Source: UBA9676 sp036522155 (GTDB taxonomy: Bacteria > Actinomycetota > Actinomycetes > Streptosporangiales > Streptosporangiaceae). Taken from it: DNA of 22,809 nt. Positions 14,778-21,596 of the stretch are shown in pieces. The notes below the pieces were generated by a model. It was given only the letters and a program-made list of their open reading frames with translations. It was not told the DNA's origin and made no database searches. Position 1 is the first letter of the stretch. Each line of letters starts with the position of its first letter. The stretch lies in NCBI GenBank assembly GCA_036522155.1, contig DATDGI010000322.1, forward strand, positions 1 to 22,809. Direction: 5' to 3'. Position numbers and translations under genes: made by a program.

Positions 14778-15898
14778 CAGACCTCCATCCCGAATGCCCG
14801 GCTGAACCGGACGTCACCCTCCAGGGTGTCCCTGATGTCGGTCACCCCGTGCCGGATCATCAGGCTCCGCTCGATGCCCAGCCCGAAGGCGAAACCGCGG
14901 TACCGGCCCGGGTCGATGCCGCAGGCGATGAGCACCTTCGGGTTGACCATGCCGCAGCCGGCGATCTCGATCCAGCCCTGCGACCGGCACACCCGGCACG
15001 GGGCGCCGCCGGGCCGGGTGGACGCGCCGCGGCAGATGTGGCACTCCATCGACACGTCCGCGGACGGCTCGGTGAAGGGGAAGAAGTCCGGCCGGAGCCG
15101 GGTCCGCAGCCCCTCGCCGAACATCACCTGCACGAACGAGTTGATCGCGCCGCGCAGGTCGGCCATGGTCAGGCCCTCGTCTACGGCCAGGCCCTCGATC
15201 TGGTGGAACACCGGGCTGTGGGTGGCATCGAGCGCGTCGCTGCGGAAGCACTTGCCCGGGCTGACCACGTACAGCGGCAACGGCCGGGTGAGCATGGCCC
15301 GGATCTGCACCGGCGAGGTGTGGGTGCGCATCACCACCCCGGACCGCGGCTTCCCGTGCGGGCCGGCCACGAAGATCGTGTCCTGCATCTCCCTGGCCGG
15401 GTGGTTGGGCGGGAAGTTGAGCGCGTCGAAGTTGTACCACTCCGCCTCGACCTCGGGCCCCTCGGCGATCTCGTAGCCCATGGCCACGAACACGTCGGCC
15501 AGCCGCTCGGCGATGGTGGTGACCGGATGCCGGGCTCCGGCGGCCACCCGGTCCCACGGCAGGGTGACGTCCACCGCCTCCTCGACCAGGGCCCGCTGGT
15601 CGCGCTCGGCCTCCAGCTCCAGCTGGCGGGCGGCCAGGGCCTCGCTGACCTCGCGGCGGGCGGCGCCGACCCGCTTGCCCGCCTCGGCCCGGGCCTGCGG
15701 CGGCAGCGCCCCGATCTCGGCGTTGGCCAGCGCCAGCGGCGACCGGTCCCCGGCGTGCGCCAGCCGGGCCGCCTTCAGCTCGTCCAGGTCACCGGCGGCG
15801 GCGATGGCGGCCAGGGCCGCATCCCGCAGGCGGGCTATCTCTTCGGCGGACAGCACGGCCACCTCCACCGGGTCGTACTGCTTGTTCGGTGCGGACAT
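14777..15898 (-). CDS. pheS: Phenylalanyl-tRNA synthetase alpha subunit
   Basis: Catalytic alpha chain. 373 residues: an N-terminal coiled-coil arm (about 17-110) that contacts tRNA, then a class II core. Class II motif 2 is in SPGKCFRSDALDATHSPVFHQ and motif 3 in GFAFGLGIERSLMIRHGV near the C-terminus. Between them CHIC and CRVC pairs (within SMECHICRGAS and APCRVCRSQGW) probably form a zinc-binding loop, which occurs in many actinomycete PheS. The ATG at 15898-15896 is preceded by AGGA. A 138-base spacer separates it from the upstream histidine kinase gene, enough for its own promoter, though no clear one was identified. Confidence 0.98.
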   Translation of the reverse strand: MSAPNKQYDPVEVAVLSAEEIARLRDAALAAIAAAGDLDELKAARLAHAGDRSPLALANAEIGALPPQARAEAGKRVGAARREVSEALAARQLELEAERDQRALVEEAVDVTLPWDRVAAGARHPVTTIAERLADVFVAMGYEIAEGPEVEAEWYNFDALNFPPNHPAREMQDTIFVAGPHGKPRSGVVMRTHTSPVQIRAMLTRPLPLYVVSPGKCFRSDALDATHSPVFHQIEGLAVDEGLTMADLRGAINSFVQVMFGEGLRTRLRPDFFPFTEPSADVSMECHICRGASTRPGGAPCRVCRSQGWIEIAGCGMVNPKVLIACGIDPGRYRGFAFGLGIERSLMIRHGVTDIRDTLEGDVRFSRAFGMEV

Positions 15899-16036
15899 TC
15901 TGGTCCTGCTTTCCTGCGGGCACGTGGGTCAGCTCACGGTGTGCGCACGCATCTGTCCGGCATGCGCAACGTCTGGCGCGTGGGATTGCCCGGCCGGTGC
16001 CGCCGCCATCCGGGGAGCCGTCCGGCGGCCGCTGTG

Positions 16037-17284
16037 CTACCCGAAGTCGGGCAGGCCGGCGGGCATGGTAAATCGGAACTCGGCTCCGCCCCCGGGTGCC
16101 CGCTGCACGATGATGGTCCCGCCGTGCGCCTCGACCAGGCCCTTCACGATGAACAGGCCAAGCCCGGCACCGCTGCGGCGCTTGGCCCGCCAGAACTGCC
16201 GGAAGATCCTGGGCACGAGTTCGGGCGCGACACCGTCACCTTCGTCCCGGACCGAGACCGCGACCGCTGGCGCCGCGGCGGCCGCCAGGCCGCCGGGCAG
16301 GGCGCCCGCGCGGCTGCTGGCACGGGCGGCGACGGTTTCGGCGGGCTCCACCACAACCGTCACCGTACCAGCACCGTGCCGGATCGCGTTCTCCACCAGA
16401 TTGCCCAGGATCTGGTCCACCTTGTCGGCGTCCAGCCAGGTTTCCGGGAGCGGCTCGGAGACCAGCAACTCGAACCGGCCGGCCGGCTCGCCCGCGGCGA
16501 CCCGCCCGGCCACGATCTTCTCCACCCGTTCGGGGATGCTGACCAGCTGGCGGTGGATCTCCATCCGGCCGGACTCGATCCGTGAGACATCGAGCAGTTC
16601 GGTGATCAGCCGGGTGACCCGGTCGGCGTCGGCGTTGACCGTTTCCAGCATGACCCGCTTCTGGTCGTCGGTGAACCGGGCCCACTTGGCCAGCAGCGTC
16701 GCGGTGAACCCCTTCACGCTGGTCAGCGGGGAGCGCAGCTCGTGGGCGACGGTGGTGACCAGGTCGGCTCGGCCGCGCTCCAGCCGGGCCCGCTGCTGGG
16801 TCCCGCGCAGGCAGATCACCACCCGCTGCAGCGGGCCAGGGCCGCCCGGCCGCCCGGGGCCGGCGCCGTCACGGCGGGGGCCACGCACATAACCCACCGT
16901 TACCAGCAGCTCGGTGCGGTCGGTGAGGTAGAGGGACATCTCCGGGTGCCGGGTCCGCGTCGGCAGGCCCAGGTACGGGTCGGCGGTGACCCACCAGTTG
17001 CGCCCGTCGGCGTCGCGCAGCGGCAGCACCTGGCGCACGTCGGCACCGACCACGCTGGCCGCGGAAAGGCCGGTCAGCCGGGCCGCGGCCTGGTTGAACA
17101 CCGATATCCGCCCAGCGGAGTCGGTGACCACCAGCCCGTCCGGCAGGTCGTCGGGGCACGGCTGCCCGCCAGCAGGAACTCTGGCCTGGACGGGCATGCT
17201 CGCCAGGTCCGCCAACGCACTAACCGGGTTCAGCCGCTCCACGCCGGCCAAGCCTCCGTTCTTTCGCCTGCCATTCCGGCCCAT
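16037..17284 (-). CDS. Soluble PAS-domain sensor histidine kinase, orphan
   Basis: Two-component kinase without a response regulator in the window. From the ATG at 17284 it has 415 residues and no transmembrane helix, so it is cytosolic. A PAS domain covers about 45-160 (LPDGLVVTDSAGRISVFNQA). The HisKA dimerisation helix carries the phospho-acceptor His181 in TTVAHELRSPLTSVKGF. The HATPase domain has an N box NLVENAIRHG (295-304), G1 DEGDG (347-351) and G2 GAGLGLFIV (372-380), with an Ala-rich insertion at about 315-341. An internal in-frame GTG at 17242-17240 has GGAGG ten bases upstream and could be the true start; the ATG lacks a Shine-Dalgarno but has a -10-like TAGAGT close by. Position between the rRNA methyltransferase and pheS recurs in Streptomyces. 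Confidence 0.95.
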   Translation of the reverse strand: MGRNGRRKNGGLAGVERLNPVSALADLASMPVQARVPAGGQPCPDDLPDGLVVTDSAGRISVFNQAAARLTGLSAASVVGADVRQVLPLRDADGRNWWVTADPYLGLPTRTRHPEMSLYLTDRTELLVTVGYVRGPRRDGAGPGRPGGPGPLQRVVICLRGTQQRARLERGRADLVTTVAHELRSPLTSVKGFTATLLAKWARFTDDQKRVMLETVNADADRVTRLITELLDVSRIESGRMEIHRQLVSIPERVEKIVAGRVAAGEPAGRFELLVSEPLPETWLDADKVDQILGNLVENAIRHGAGTVTVVVEPAETVAARASSRAGALPGGLAAAAAPAVAVSVRDEGDGVAPELVPRIFRQFWRAKRRSGAGLGLFIVKGLVEAHGGTIIVQRAPGGGAEFRFTMPAGLPDFG

Positions 17285-17306
17285 ATCAATGACGCAACGT
17301 GATCAG

Positions 17307-17312
17307 ACTCTA
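17307..17312 (-). promoter_or_regulatory. -10-like element for the histidine kinase gene
   Basis: TAGAGT on the minus strand, 22 bases before the ATG at 17284; transcription would begin near 17300, giving a very short leader. No convincing -35 was found at the usual distance. Confidence 0.35.
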
Positions 17313-17325
17313 GCGCGTTGCCCAG

Positions 17326-17343
17326 GTGGAGGGGCACCCCCAC
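17326..17343 (-). terminator. Hairpin between the rRNA methyltransferase and the histidine kinase
   Basis: On the minus strand GTGGGGG-TGCC-CCTCCAC forms a seven-pair stem with one G-U pair and a four-base loop, five bases past the methyltransferase stop. It could end or attenuate the infC-led transcript before the kinase. Confidence 0.45.
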
Positions 17344-17348
17344 ATTCC

Positions 17349-18164
17349 TCAACATTCCCGCAGCCGGCGGGCCGAGCCGTACAGGCAGACCGCCGCGGCG
17401 GCCGCCAGGTTAAGGCTCTCGGCGTGCCCGTAGATGGGTACCGCGACCGCCTCGTCGGCCAGCCCGGCCAGTTCGGCGGGCAGGCCCCAGGCCTCGTTGC
17501 CCAGCAGCCAGGCGGTCGGCTGGGCGAGCATCCCGGCCTGATCGGCCTCATCCAGGTTGCGGGCCGCCTGGCCGTCCGCGGCCAGCACCTGCTGGCCGGC
17601 CGCGCGCAGGGCGGTCACCGCCTCGGCTACCGGGACCCCGGCCACCAGCGGCAGGTGGAACAGGCTGCCGGCGGTGGCCCGGACGCACTTGCTGTTGTAG
17701 GGGTCCACCGAGGCGCCGGCGAAGACGACCCCGTCCGCGCCGGCCGCGTCCGCGGTCCGCAGCACGGTGCCGGCGTTGCCCGGGTCACGGACGTTGGCCA
17801 GGATCACCGTCAGCCGCGGCGCCGCGCCGGCCAGCCTCGCCAGCGGGACGTCCACAAACCGGCAGACGGCGAGCACTCCCTGCGGCGTGATGGTCTGGGC
17901 GAGTTCGGCCATCACCTCGCCGCTCACCACCTGGACGGCGATGCCCTGGCCCGCCGCCCGCTCGGCCAGCGCCGCGTGCCGGGCGTGGCCGGCCGCGGTG
18001 ATGAAGAGCTGGGTCACGACGCCGTCGCTGGCCAGCGCCTCCGCGACCGCCTGCGGTCCCTCGGCCAGGAACGAGCGGGCCCGCTCCCGCAGTCCCCGCT
18101 TGGCCAGCTGCCGGGCCGCCTTGATCCGCGGCGACCGGATGCTGGTGATCTCCGCGCCGGTCAT
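17349..18164 (-). CDS. SpoU/TrmH family 2'-O-ribose rRNA methyltransferase
   Basis: SAM-dependent RNA 2'-O-methyltransferase with the SPOUT knot fold. 271 residues: an N-terminal substrate-binding domain (about 5-105) and a catalytic domain with motif 1 NVRDPGNAGTVLRTADAAGA (124-143), motif 2 LLGNEAWGL (220-228) and motif 3 VPIYGHAESLNLAAAAA (242-258), which bind the cofactor. The gene occupies the place of tsnR downstream of rplT in mycobacteria, so a 23S rRNA target is likely, although a resistance role cannot be told from sequence. The ATG at 18164-18162 lacks a strong ribosome-binding site and lies 37 bases after rplT, so coupling to rplT is possible. Confidence 0.93.
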   Translation of the reverse strand: MTGAEITSIRSPRIKAARQLAKRGLRERARSFLAEGPQAVAEALASDGVVTQLFITAAGHARHAALAERAAGQGIAVQVVSGEVMAELAQTITPQGVLAVCRFVDVPLARLAGAAPRLTVILANVRDPGNAGTVLRTADAAGADGVVFAGASVDPYNSKCVRATAGSLFHLPLVAGVPVAEAVTALRAAGQQVLAADGQAARNLDEADQAGMLAQPTAWLLGNEAWGLPAELAGLADEAVAVPIYGHAESLNLAAAAAVCLYGSARRLREC

Positions 18165-18201
18165 CGGCGCTAACCCGGGCCGGGCCGCGGCGGGCGGCGT
18201 A

Positions 18202-18594
18202 TCAGGCCGCCGCGCTGGTGGGGGCGCCGCCGTCGGCGGCCGGGAGGGCCTTCCTGGCCACCTCGACCAGGGCCGAGAAGGCCGGCGGGTCCGACACGGC
18301 CATCTCCGCGAGCATCCGGCGGTCGACCTCCACCCCGGCCGCCTTGAGCCCCTGCACGAACCGGTTGTAGGTCATGCCATCGGCCCGGGCCGCGGCGTTG
18401 ATGCGCTGGATCCACAGCCGGCGGAACGCGCCCTTGCGGTCCTTGCGGCCCGCGTAGGCGTAGGTCATCGAGTGAAGAACCTGCTCCTTGGCCTTGCGGT
18501 ACAGCCGCGACCGCTGGCCGCGGTAACCGCTCGCCCGCTCAAGGACCACCCTGCGCTTCTTGTGGGCGTTCACCGCCCGCTTCACGCGTGCCAT
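18202..18594 (-). CDS. rplT: 50S ribosomal protein L20
   Basis: Early-assembly protein of the large subunit, and in several bacteria an autoregulator of the infC-rpmI-rplT message. 130 residues, with the basic N-terminal extension MARVKRAVNAHKKRR and the conserved SGYRGQRSRLYRKAKEQV and DRKGAFRRLWIQRINAAAR segments. Ala-rich C-terminal tail. AAGGGAG lies eight bases before the ATG. Follows rpmI after 28 bases. Confidence 0.98.
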   Translation of the reverse strand: MARVKRAVNAHKKRRVVLERASGYRGQRSRLYRKAKEQVLHSMTYAYAGRKDRKGAFRRLWIQRINAAARADGMTYNRFVQGLKAAGVEVDRRMLAEMAVSDPPAFSALVEVARKALPAADGGAPTSAAA

Positions 18595-18622
18595 TGTTCT
18601 GACTCCCTTGAGGCGAGCTGGG

Positions 18623-18817
18623 CTACTTCGCCAGCAGCTTTTTGATCTTCCTGACGTCGGATGGGGCCACTACCTGTTCCGCGGCCAGCCGCCGGGTCCG
18701 CCGGGTTGTCTTGTGCTCCAGCAGATGGTTACGGTTCGCGCGCCGGCGCATCACCTTGCCGCTGCCGGTCAGCCGGAACCGCTTGCTGGCTCCGCTGTGG
18801 GTCTTCATCTTCGGCAT
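18623..18817 (-). CDS. rpmI: 50S ribosomal protein L35
   Basis: Small basic large-subunit protein, 64 residues, with the family start PKMKTHSGASKRF and the C-terminal HKTTRRTRRL and DVRKIKKLL segments. Between infC and rplT as in nearly all bacteria. Preceded by a 175-base spacer with two strong hairpins. Confidence 0.98.
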   Translation of the reverse strand: MPKMKTHSGASKRFRLTGSGKVMRRRANRNHLLEHKTTRRTRRLAAEQVVAPSDVRKIKKLLAK

Positions 18818-18845
18818 GGTTGCCGTCTCCGTCTCCTGCGCGCCT

Positions 18846-18871
18846 CCGGCGCGGCGTCTCGGCCGCGCCGG
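18846..18871 (-). promoter_or_regulatory. Strong hairpin just upstream of rpmI
   Basis: CCGGCGCGGC pairs perfectly with GCCGCGCCGG around a six-base loop, ending about 29 bases before the rpmI start and close to its ribosome-binding region. Candidate translational operator (for example for L20) or RNA-processing/termination signal in the infC-rpmI spacer. Confidence 0.6.
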
Positions 18872-18892
18872 ATGGCGCGGCGGTCCTGCGTG

Positions 18893-18918
18893 CCGCCGGC
18901 GGGATCATCTGCCGGCGG
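18893..18918 (-). promoter_or_regulatory. Second hairpin in the infC-rpmI spacer
   Basis: CCGCCGGC and GCCGGCGG form a perfect eight-pair stem with a ten-base loop, 21 bases upstream of the previous hairpin in the minus-strand transcript. Function unknown; partial terminator or regulatory fold. Confidence 0.5.
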
Positions 18919-18992
18919 AACCGTGTGCTCTGCGTCCCCCGCGGATTCGCCCGCCTGGCCACCGGCCACGGCTGGGCGCTGCCGCGCCGGGT

Positions 18993-19673
18993 TCAGCCTT
19001 CGGCCTCCGGCTGATCCGGGGCCGGCGGCTGCTCGGTATCGGCCTCGGCGGGCCCGCTGGCCGCCTCCGCGGTGCTGGCGGCAGCGGCCGCCCGGGCCGT
19101 CCGCTGCCGGGCCTCCGCCCGCTCGTGCTGCTGGGCCGGCCGTTCGGCCTTGGCCTCACTCTTACGGCGGTGCGGGCCGATCACCATGATCATGTTGCGG
19201 CCGTCCTGCTTGGGCTGGGCCTCCACGAAGCCGAGTTCCTCGACGTCGCCCGCGAGCCGCTGGAGCAGCCGGAACCCTAGTTCGGGCCGGGACTGCTCGC
19301 GCCCGCGGAACATGATCGTCACCTTGACCTTGTCGCCCTGCCGGAGGAACCGCTCGACATGGCCTTTCTTGGTGCCATAGTCATGCGGGTCGATCTTCGG
19401 CCGAAGCTTGATTTCCTTGATAACCGTCTGGGCCTGGTTCTTGCGGGATTCCCTGGCCTTGAGCGCGGACTCGTACTTGTACTTGCCGTAGTCCATGAGC
19501 TTGCAGACAGGTGGCCGGGCCGTGGGCGCGACCTCGACCAGGTCGAGGTCTGCCTCCTGGGCCAGCCGGAGCGCATCGCCTAGGGCAACGATCCCGACCT
19601 GCTCGCCGTTAGGGCCGACCAGCCGGACTTCCGGAACCCGGATGCGCTCGTTGATACGTGGCTCGACGCTGAT
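18993..19673 (-). CDS. infC: Translation initiation factor IF-3, apparent AUC start
   Basis: Binds the 30S subunit, prevents premature 50S joining and checks the start codon. From ATC at 19673-19671 the product has 226 residues: N-domain PRINERIRVPEVRLVGPNGEQVG, linker with CKLMDYGKYKYE, C-domain GTKKGHVERFLRQGDKVKVTIMFRGREQ and DGRNMIMV, then an Ala/Glu/Pro-rich tail of about 55 residues common in actinomycetes. The ATC lies four bases after AGGAGG (19683-19678). No ATG, GTG or TTG is suitably placed, and the frame upstream (to 19844) runs through the leader. IF-3 genes use rare start codons (AUU in E. coli) for autoregulation, so AUC here fits that logic. The codon assignment is inference; the gene identity is certain. 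Confidence 0.93.
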   Translation of the reverse strand: MSVEPRINERIRVPEVRLVGPNGEQVGIVALGDALRLAQEADLDLVEVAPTARPPVCKLMDYGKYKYESALKARESRKNQAQTVIKEIKLRPKIDPHDYGTKKGHVERFLRQGDKVKVTIMFRGREQSRPELGFRLLQRLAGDVEELGFVEAQPKQDGRNMIMVIGPHRRKSEAKAERPAQQHERAEARQRTARAAAAASTAEAASGPAEADTEQPPAPDQPEAEG

Positions 19674-19971
19674 GTGACCTCCTGAGCTGTCACCGCCCGG
19701 CCTGCCCGGGCGGCTGCGCCACGGCCATCCCCGCCGGGCCCGGACACGCGAAAGGCCCCGCACGGAATGCATACGGAGCCACCAAACCCGCGTCTCCCGG
19801 CCGGCCCGCAGGCCGCACCAGGCGACGCCCAGCCGGGAACACACCCGGCTGGCTTGTCCGGCCCTAAGGCTGGAAAGCCGACCCGCCGGCCCATGGCCGG
19901 CCAGGTGGGAGGTGGCCCTCCGCTTGCACGTCCAGCACTGGCAAGTGCCCGGGCTGGCCGTCGGACAAGCC
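19674..19971 (-). promoter_or_regulatory. Long structured leader of the infC operon
   Basis: The region between infC and the divergent antitoxin gene (383 bases in all) contains no credible gene. In the minus-strand transcript GGCTTGTCCG (19971-19962) is exactly complementary to CGGACAAGCC (19860-19851) 101 bases later, closing a large domain that includes a GCCGGCC/GGCCGGC hairpin near 19885-19901. A separate hairpin lies at 19754-19780. This suggests a regulatory RNA leader for IF-3/L35/L20. I could not fix the promoter. Confidence 0.55.
19754..19780 (-). terminator. Candidate attenuator hairpin in the infC leader
   Basis: GGCTCCGTATG and CGTGCGGGGCC can form 11 consecutive pairs, three of them G-U, around a five-base loop, followed in the transcript by UUUCGCGUG. 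It ends 80 bases before the infC start. The stem followed by a short U-run suggests conditional termination. Confidence 0.5.
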
Positions 19972-20005
19972 TAACAGCAATCGTCCGGTGCGGGGTATTC
20001 CGCGA

Positions 20006-20034
20006 TTGCCGGGTGTACGATTCCTACTTGTAAG
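20006..20034 (+). promoter_or_regulatory. Possible promoter of the toxin-antitoxin operon
   Basis: TTGCCG (20006-20011) and TGTAAG (20029-20034) are 17 bases apart, each matching four of six consensus bases. A GTAAG-A-GTAAG direct repeat (20030-20040) overlaps the -10, a plausible site for autorepression by the AbrB-type antitoxin. Confidence 0.35.
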
Positions 20035-20056
20035 AGTAAGACTGAGGGAGGGTGCT

Positions 20057-20320
20057 GTGCGGATCACCGCTAAGGGGCAGGTGACCATTCCGGTGGCTAT
20101 CCGGGAGGCGGCGGGCCTGCTGCCGGAGACCGAGGTGGATGTCATCTACGTGAATGGGGTGGTGCAGATCGTCAAGGCCGACTTCCACCGGGCGGAGACC
20201 CGGGGGGAACGGGCGGTCCGGCGGATGTGGGGCAGCGGGGACAGTGGGATGACCACGGACGAGATCATGGCGCTGACCCGGGACTGGGGCTCTGATGACA
20301 CGGAGCGGGGACACGCGTGA
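20057..20320 (+). CDS. AbrB-family (VapB-type) antitoxin
   Basis: Predicted DNA-binding antitoxin that neutralises the PIN toxin encoded next. From GTG at 20057 it has 87 residues. Residues 2-42 form the swapped-hairpin SpoVT/AbrB domain (RITAKGQVTIPVAIREAAG, then VVQIVK). The remainder, with charged segments and an acidic end, would bind the toxin. The GTG is chosen because GGAGGG lies four bases upstream and the family begins at this RITxKGQVTIP motif; an ATG at 19988 would translate the promoter. Its stop overlaps the toxin start (GTGA), typical of toxin-antitoxin pairs. Low third-position bias exceptions were not seen. Confidence 0.9.
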   Translation: MRITAKGQVTIPVAIREAAGLLPETEVDVIYVNGVVQIVKADFHRAETRGERAVRRMWGSGDSGMTTDEIMALTRDWGSDDTERGHA

Positions 20321-20724
20321 CCGCGGTTCTGGTCGACAGCAACGTCATCCTGGACATCACCACCCGCGATCCGCGCTGGGGTGACTGGTCCCGGGCCACC
20401 GTGGGCGCGCTGGCTGACGAGGCGGTGCTGCTGATCAACCCGATCATCTACGCCGAGGTGTCGGTGGACTTCGCCCGGATCGAGGATGCTGACCGGGCGG
20501 TGCCCAGGGAGATCTTCCGGCGCGAGCCACTGCCGTATCCGGCCGGGTTCCTGGCCGGAAAGTGCCACCGGGACTACCGCCGCCGGGGCGGTGAGCGGGC
20601 CTCCGTGCTGCCCGACTTCTACATCGGCGCGCACGCCGCGGTGGGCGGCTACCGGCTGCTGACCCGGGACGGCGGCCGGTTCCGCAGCTACTTCCCGACC
20701 GTCCCGCTGATCACTCCGGGCTGA
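20317..20724 (+). CDS. VapC-type PIN-domain toxin ribonuclease
   Basis: Predicted Mg-dependent endoribonuclease, toxic when the antitoxin is degraded. 135 residues covering one PIN domain. The acidic metal-binding residues are present: Asp7 (VLVDSNVILD), Glu47 (PIIYAEVSV), Asp100 (VLPDFYIGAHA) and Asp118 (LLTRDGGRF), so the toxin looks active. GTG start at 20317 overlaps the antitoxin stop. Target RNA cannot be read from sequence. Convergent with aroE, 18 bases apart. The LPDFYIGAHA and TRDGGRFRSYFP motifs fit the subgroup paired with AbrB-type antitoxins. Confidence 0.92.
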   Translation: MTAVLVDSNVILDITTRDPRWGDWSRATVGALADEAVLLINPIIYAEVSVDFARIEDADRAVPREIFRREPLPYPAGFLAGKCHRDYRRRGGERASVLPDFYIGAHAAVGGYRLLTRDGGRFRSYFPTVPLITPG

Positions 20725-20742
20725 CCGGGGCGCCGCGCCTCG

Positions 20743-21573
20743 CTACCCACGGGCCGCCAGCGCGGCCAGGCCGGCGTCCCGCATGGCGCCGAGCGGGGCG
20801 GGCTGCCCGGTCATCAGCTCGACCTGGCCGGCCGCCTGGTGCAGCAGCAGGTCGAAGCCGCCGGCCACGGCCGTCCCGGCCGCCGCCGCGGCCGCCGCCA
20901 GCCGGGTGGGCCAGGGGTGATAGACCACGTCCAGCAGGAACCGGGGACGGAGGGCACCCCGAGCTATCCGTTCGGCATAAGAATCGGCCGCGCCGGCCGG
21001 GACCGTGGAAATGACCACGTGCGGGTGGCGGGCCGGGGGGTGACCGTAGCCGGTGAGGCTGACCGTCATGCCCAGCCGGCCCGCCGCGGCCAGCAGGCCG
21101 CTGGCCCGGGCCTGGTCGCGGGCCGCGACGGTCACCTCGGTCAGCCCGAGCCCGTGCGCCGCGGCCAGGGCGGAGCAGGCGGTGGCGCCCGCCCCCAGGA
21201 TGAGCACCGGGGCCGGGCCGGCCGGGGACGGGGCCAGGCCGGCGCCGGCCAGGGCGGCGATCATGCCCGGCACGTCGGTGTTGTAGCCGCGGCGCTGGCC
21301 GTTGCCGAAGACCACCGTGTTGGCCACGCCGACCTGCGCCGCCAGCGGCTCGGTGTGGGCGAGCAGGGGCAGCACGGCCCGCTTGAGCGGCATGGTCAGC
21401 GACAGCCCGGCCCAGTCGGGGCCGCAGCCGGCCAGCAGGCCGGGCAGCCCCGCCTCGTTGCACTCGATCGCCTGATAGCTCCAGCCGGCCAGGCCGAGCG
21501 CGGCGTAGGCGGCCCGGTGCAGGGCGGGCGAGAGCGAATGCGCGATCGGCGAGCCAAGAACGGCGGCCTTCAT
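20743..21573 (-). CDS. aroE: Shikimate 5-dehydrogenase
   Basis: NADP-dependent reduction of 3-dehydroshikimate to shikimate in aromatic amino acid synthesis. 276 residues, normal size. The substrate domain has SPIAHSLSPALHRAAY (8-23), the catalytic lysine in LTMPLK (Lys64) and its partner Asp100 in YNTD. The nucleotide domain has GAGATACSALAAA in place of the commoner GAGGAAR, and VAARDQARA where many have NRT, so cofactor preference is less certain. C-terminal GFDLLLHQAAGQ holds the usual substrate-binding Gln. Start ATG 21573-21571, 23 bases after mltG. The other shikimate genes that usually follow (aroC, aroK, aroB) are not downstream here. Confidence 0.95.
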   Translation of the reverse strand: MKAAVLGSPIAHSLSPALHRAAYAALGLAGWSYQAIECNEAGLPGLLAGCGPDWAGLSLTMPLKRAVLPLLAHTEPLAAQVGVANTVVFGNGQRRGYNTDVPGMIAALAGAGLAPSPAGPAPVLILGAGATACSALAAAHGLGLTEVTVAARDQARASGLLAAAGRLGMTVSLTGYGHPPARHPHVVISTVPAGAADSYAERIARGALRPRFLLDVVYHPWPTRLAAAAAAAGTAVAGGFDLLLHQAAGQVELMTGQPAPLGAMRDAGLAALAARG

Positions 21574-21596
21574 ATCACCGAAGGCTAGGGCCAGCC

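Noticed and set aside
15899..16036. T-box or Phe attenuator upstream of pheS
   Set aside because: No recognisable T-box sequence, no Phe-rich leader peptide and no terminator/antiterminator pair in only 138 bases.
19988..20056. Upstream ATG for the AbrB-type antitoxin
   Set aside because: It would translate the promoter-like region, and the family motif starts right at the GTG behind GGAGGG.
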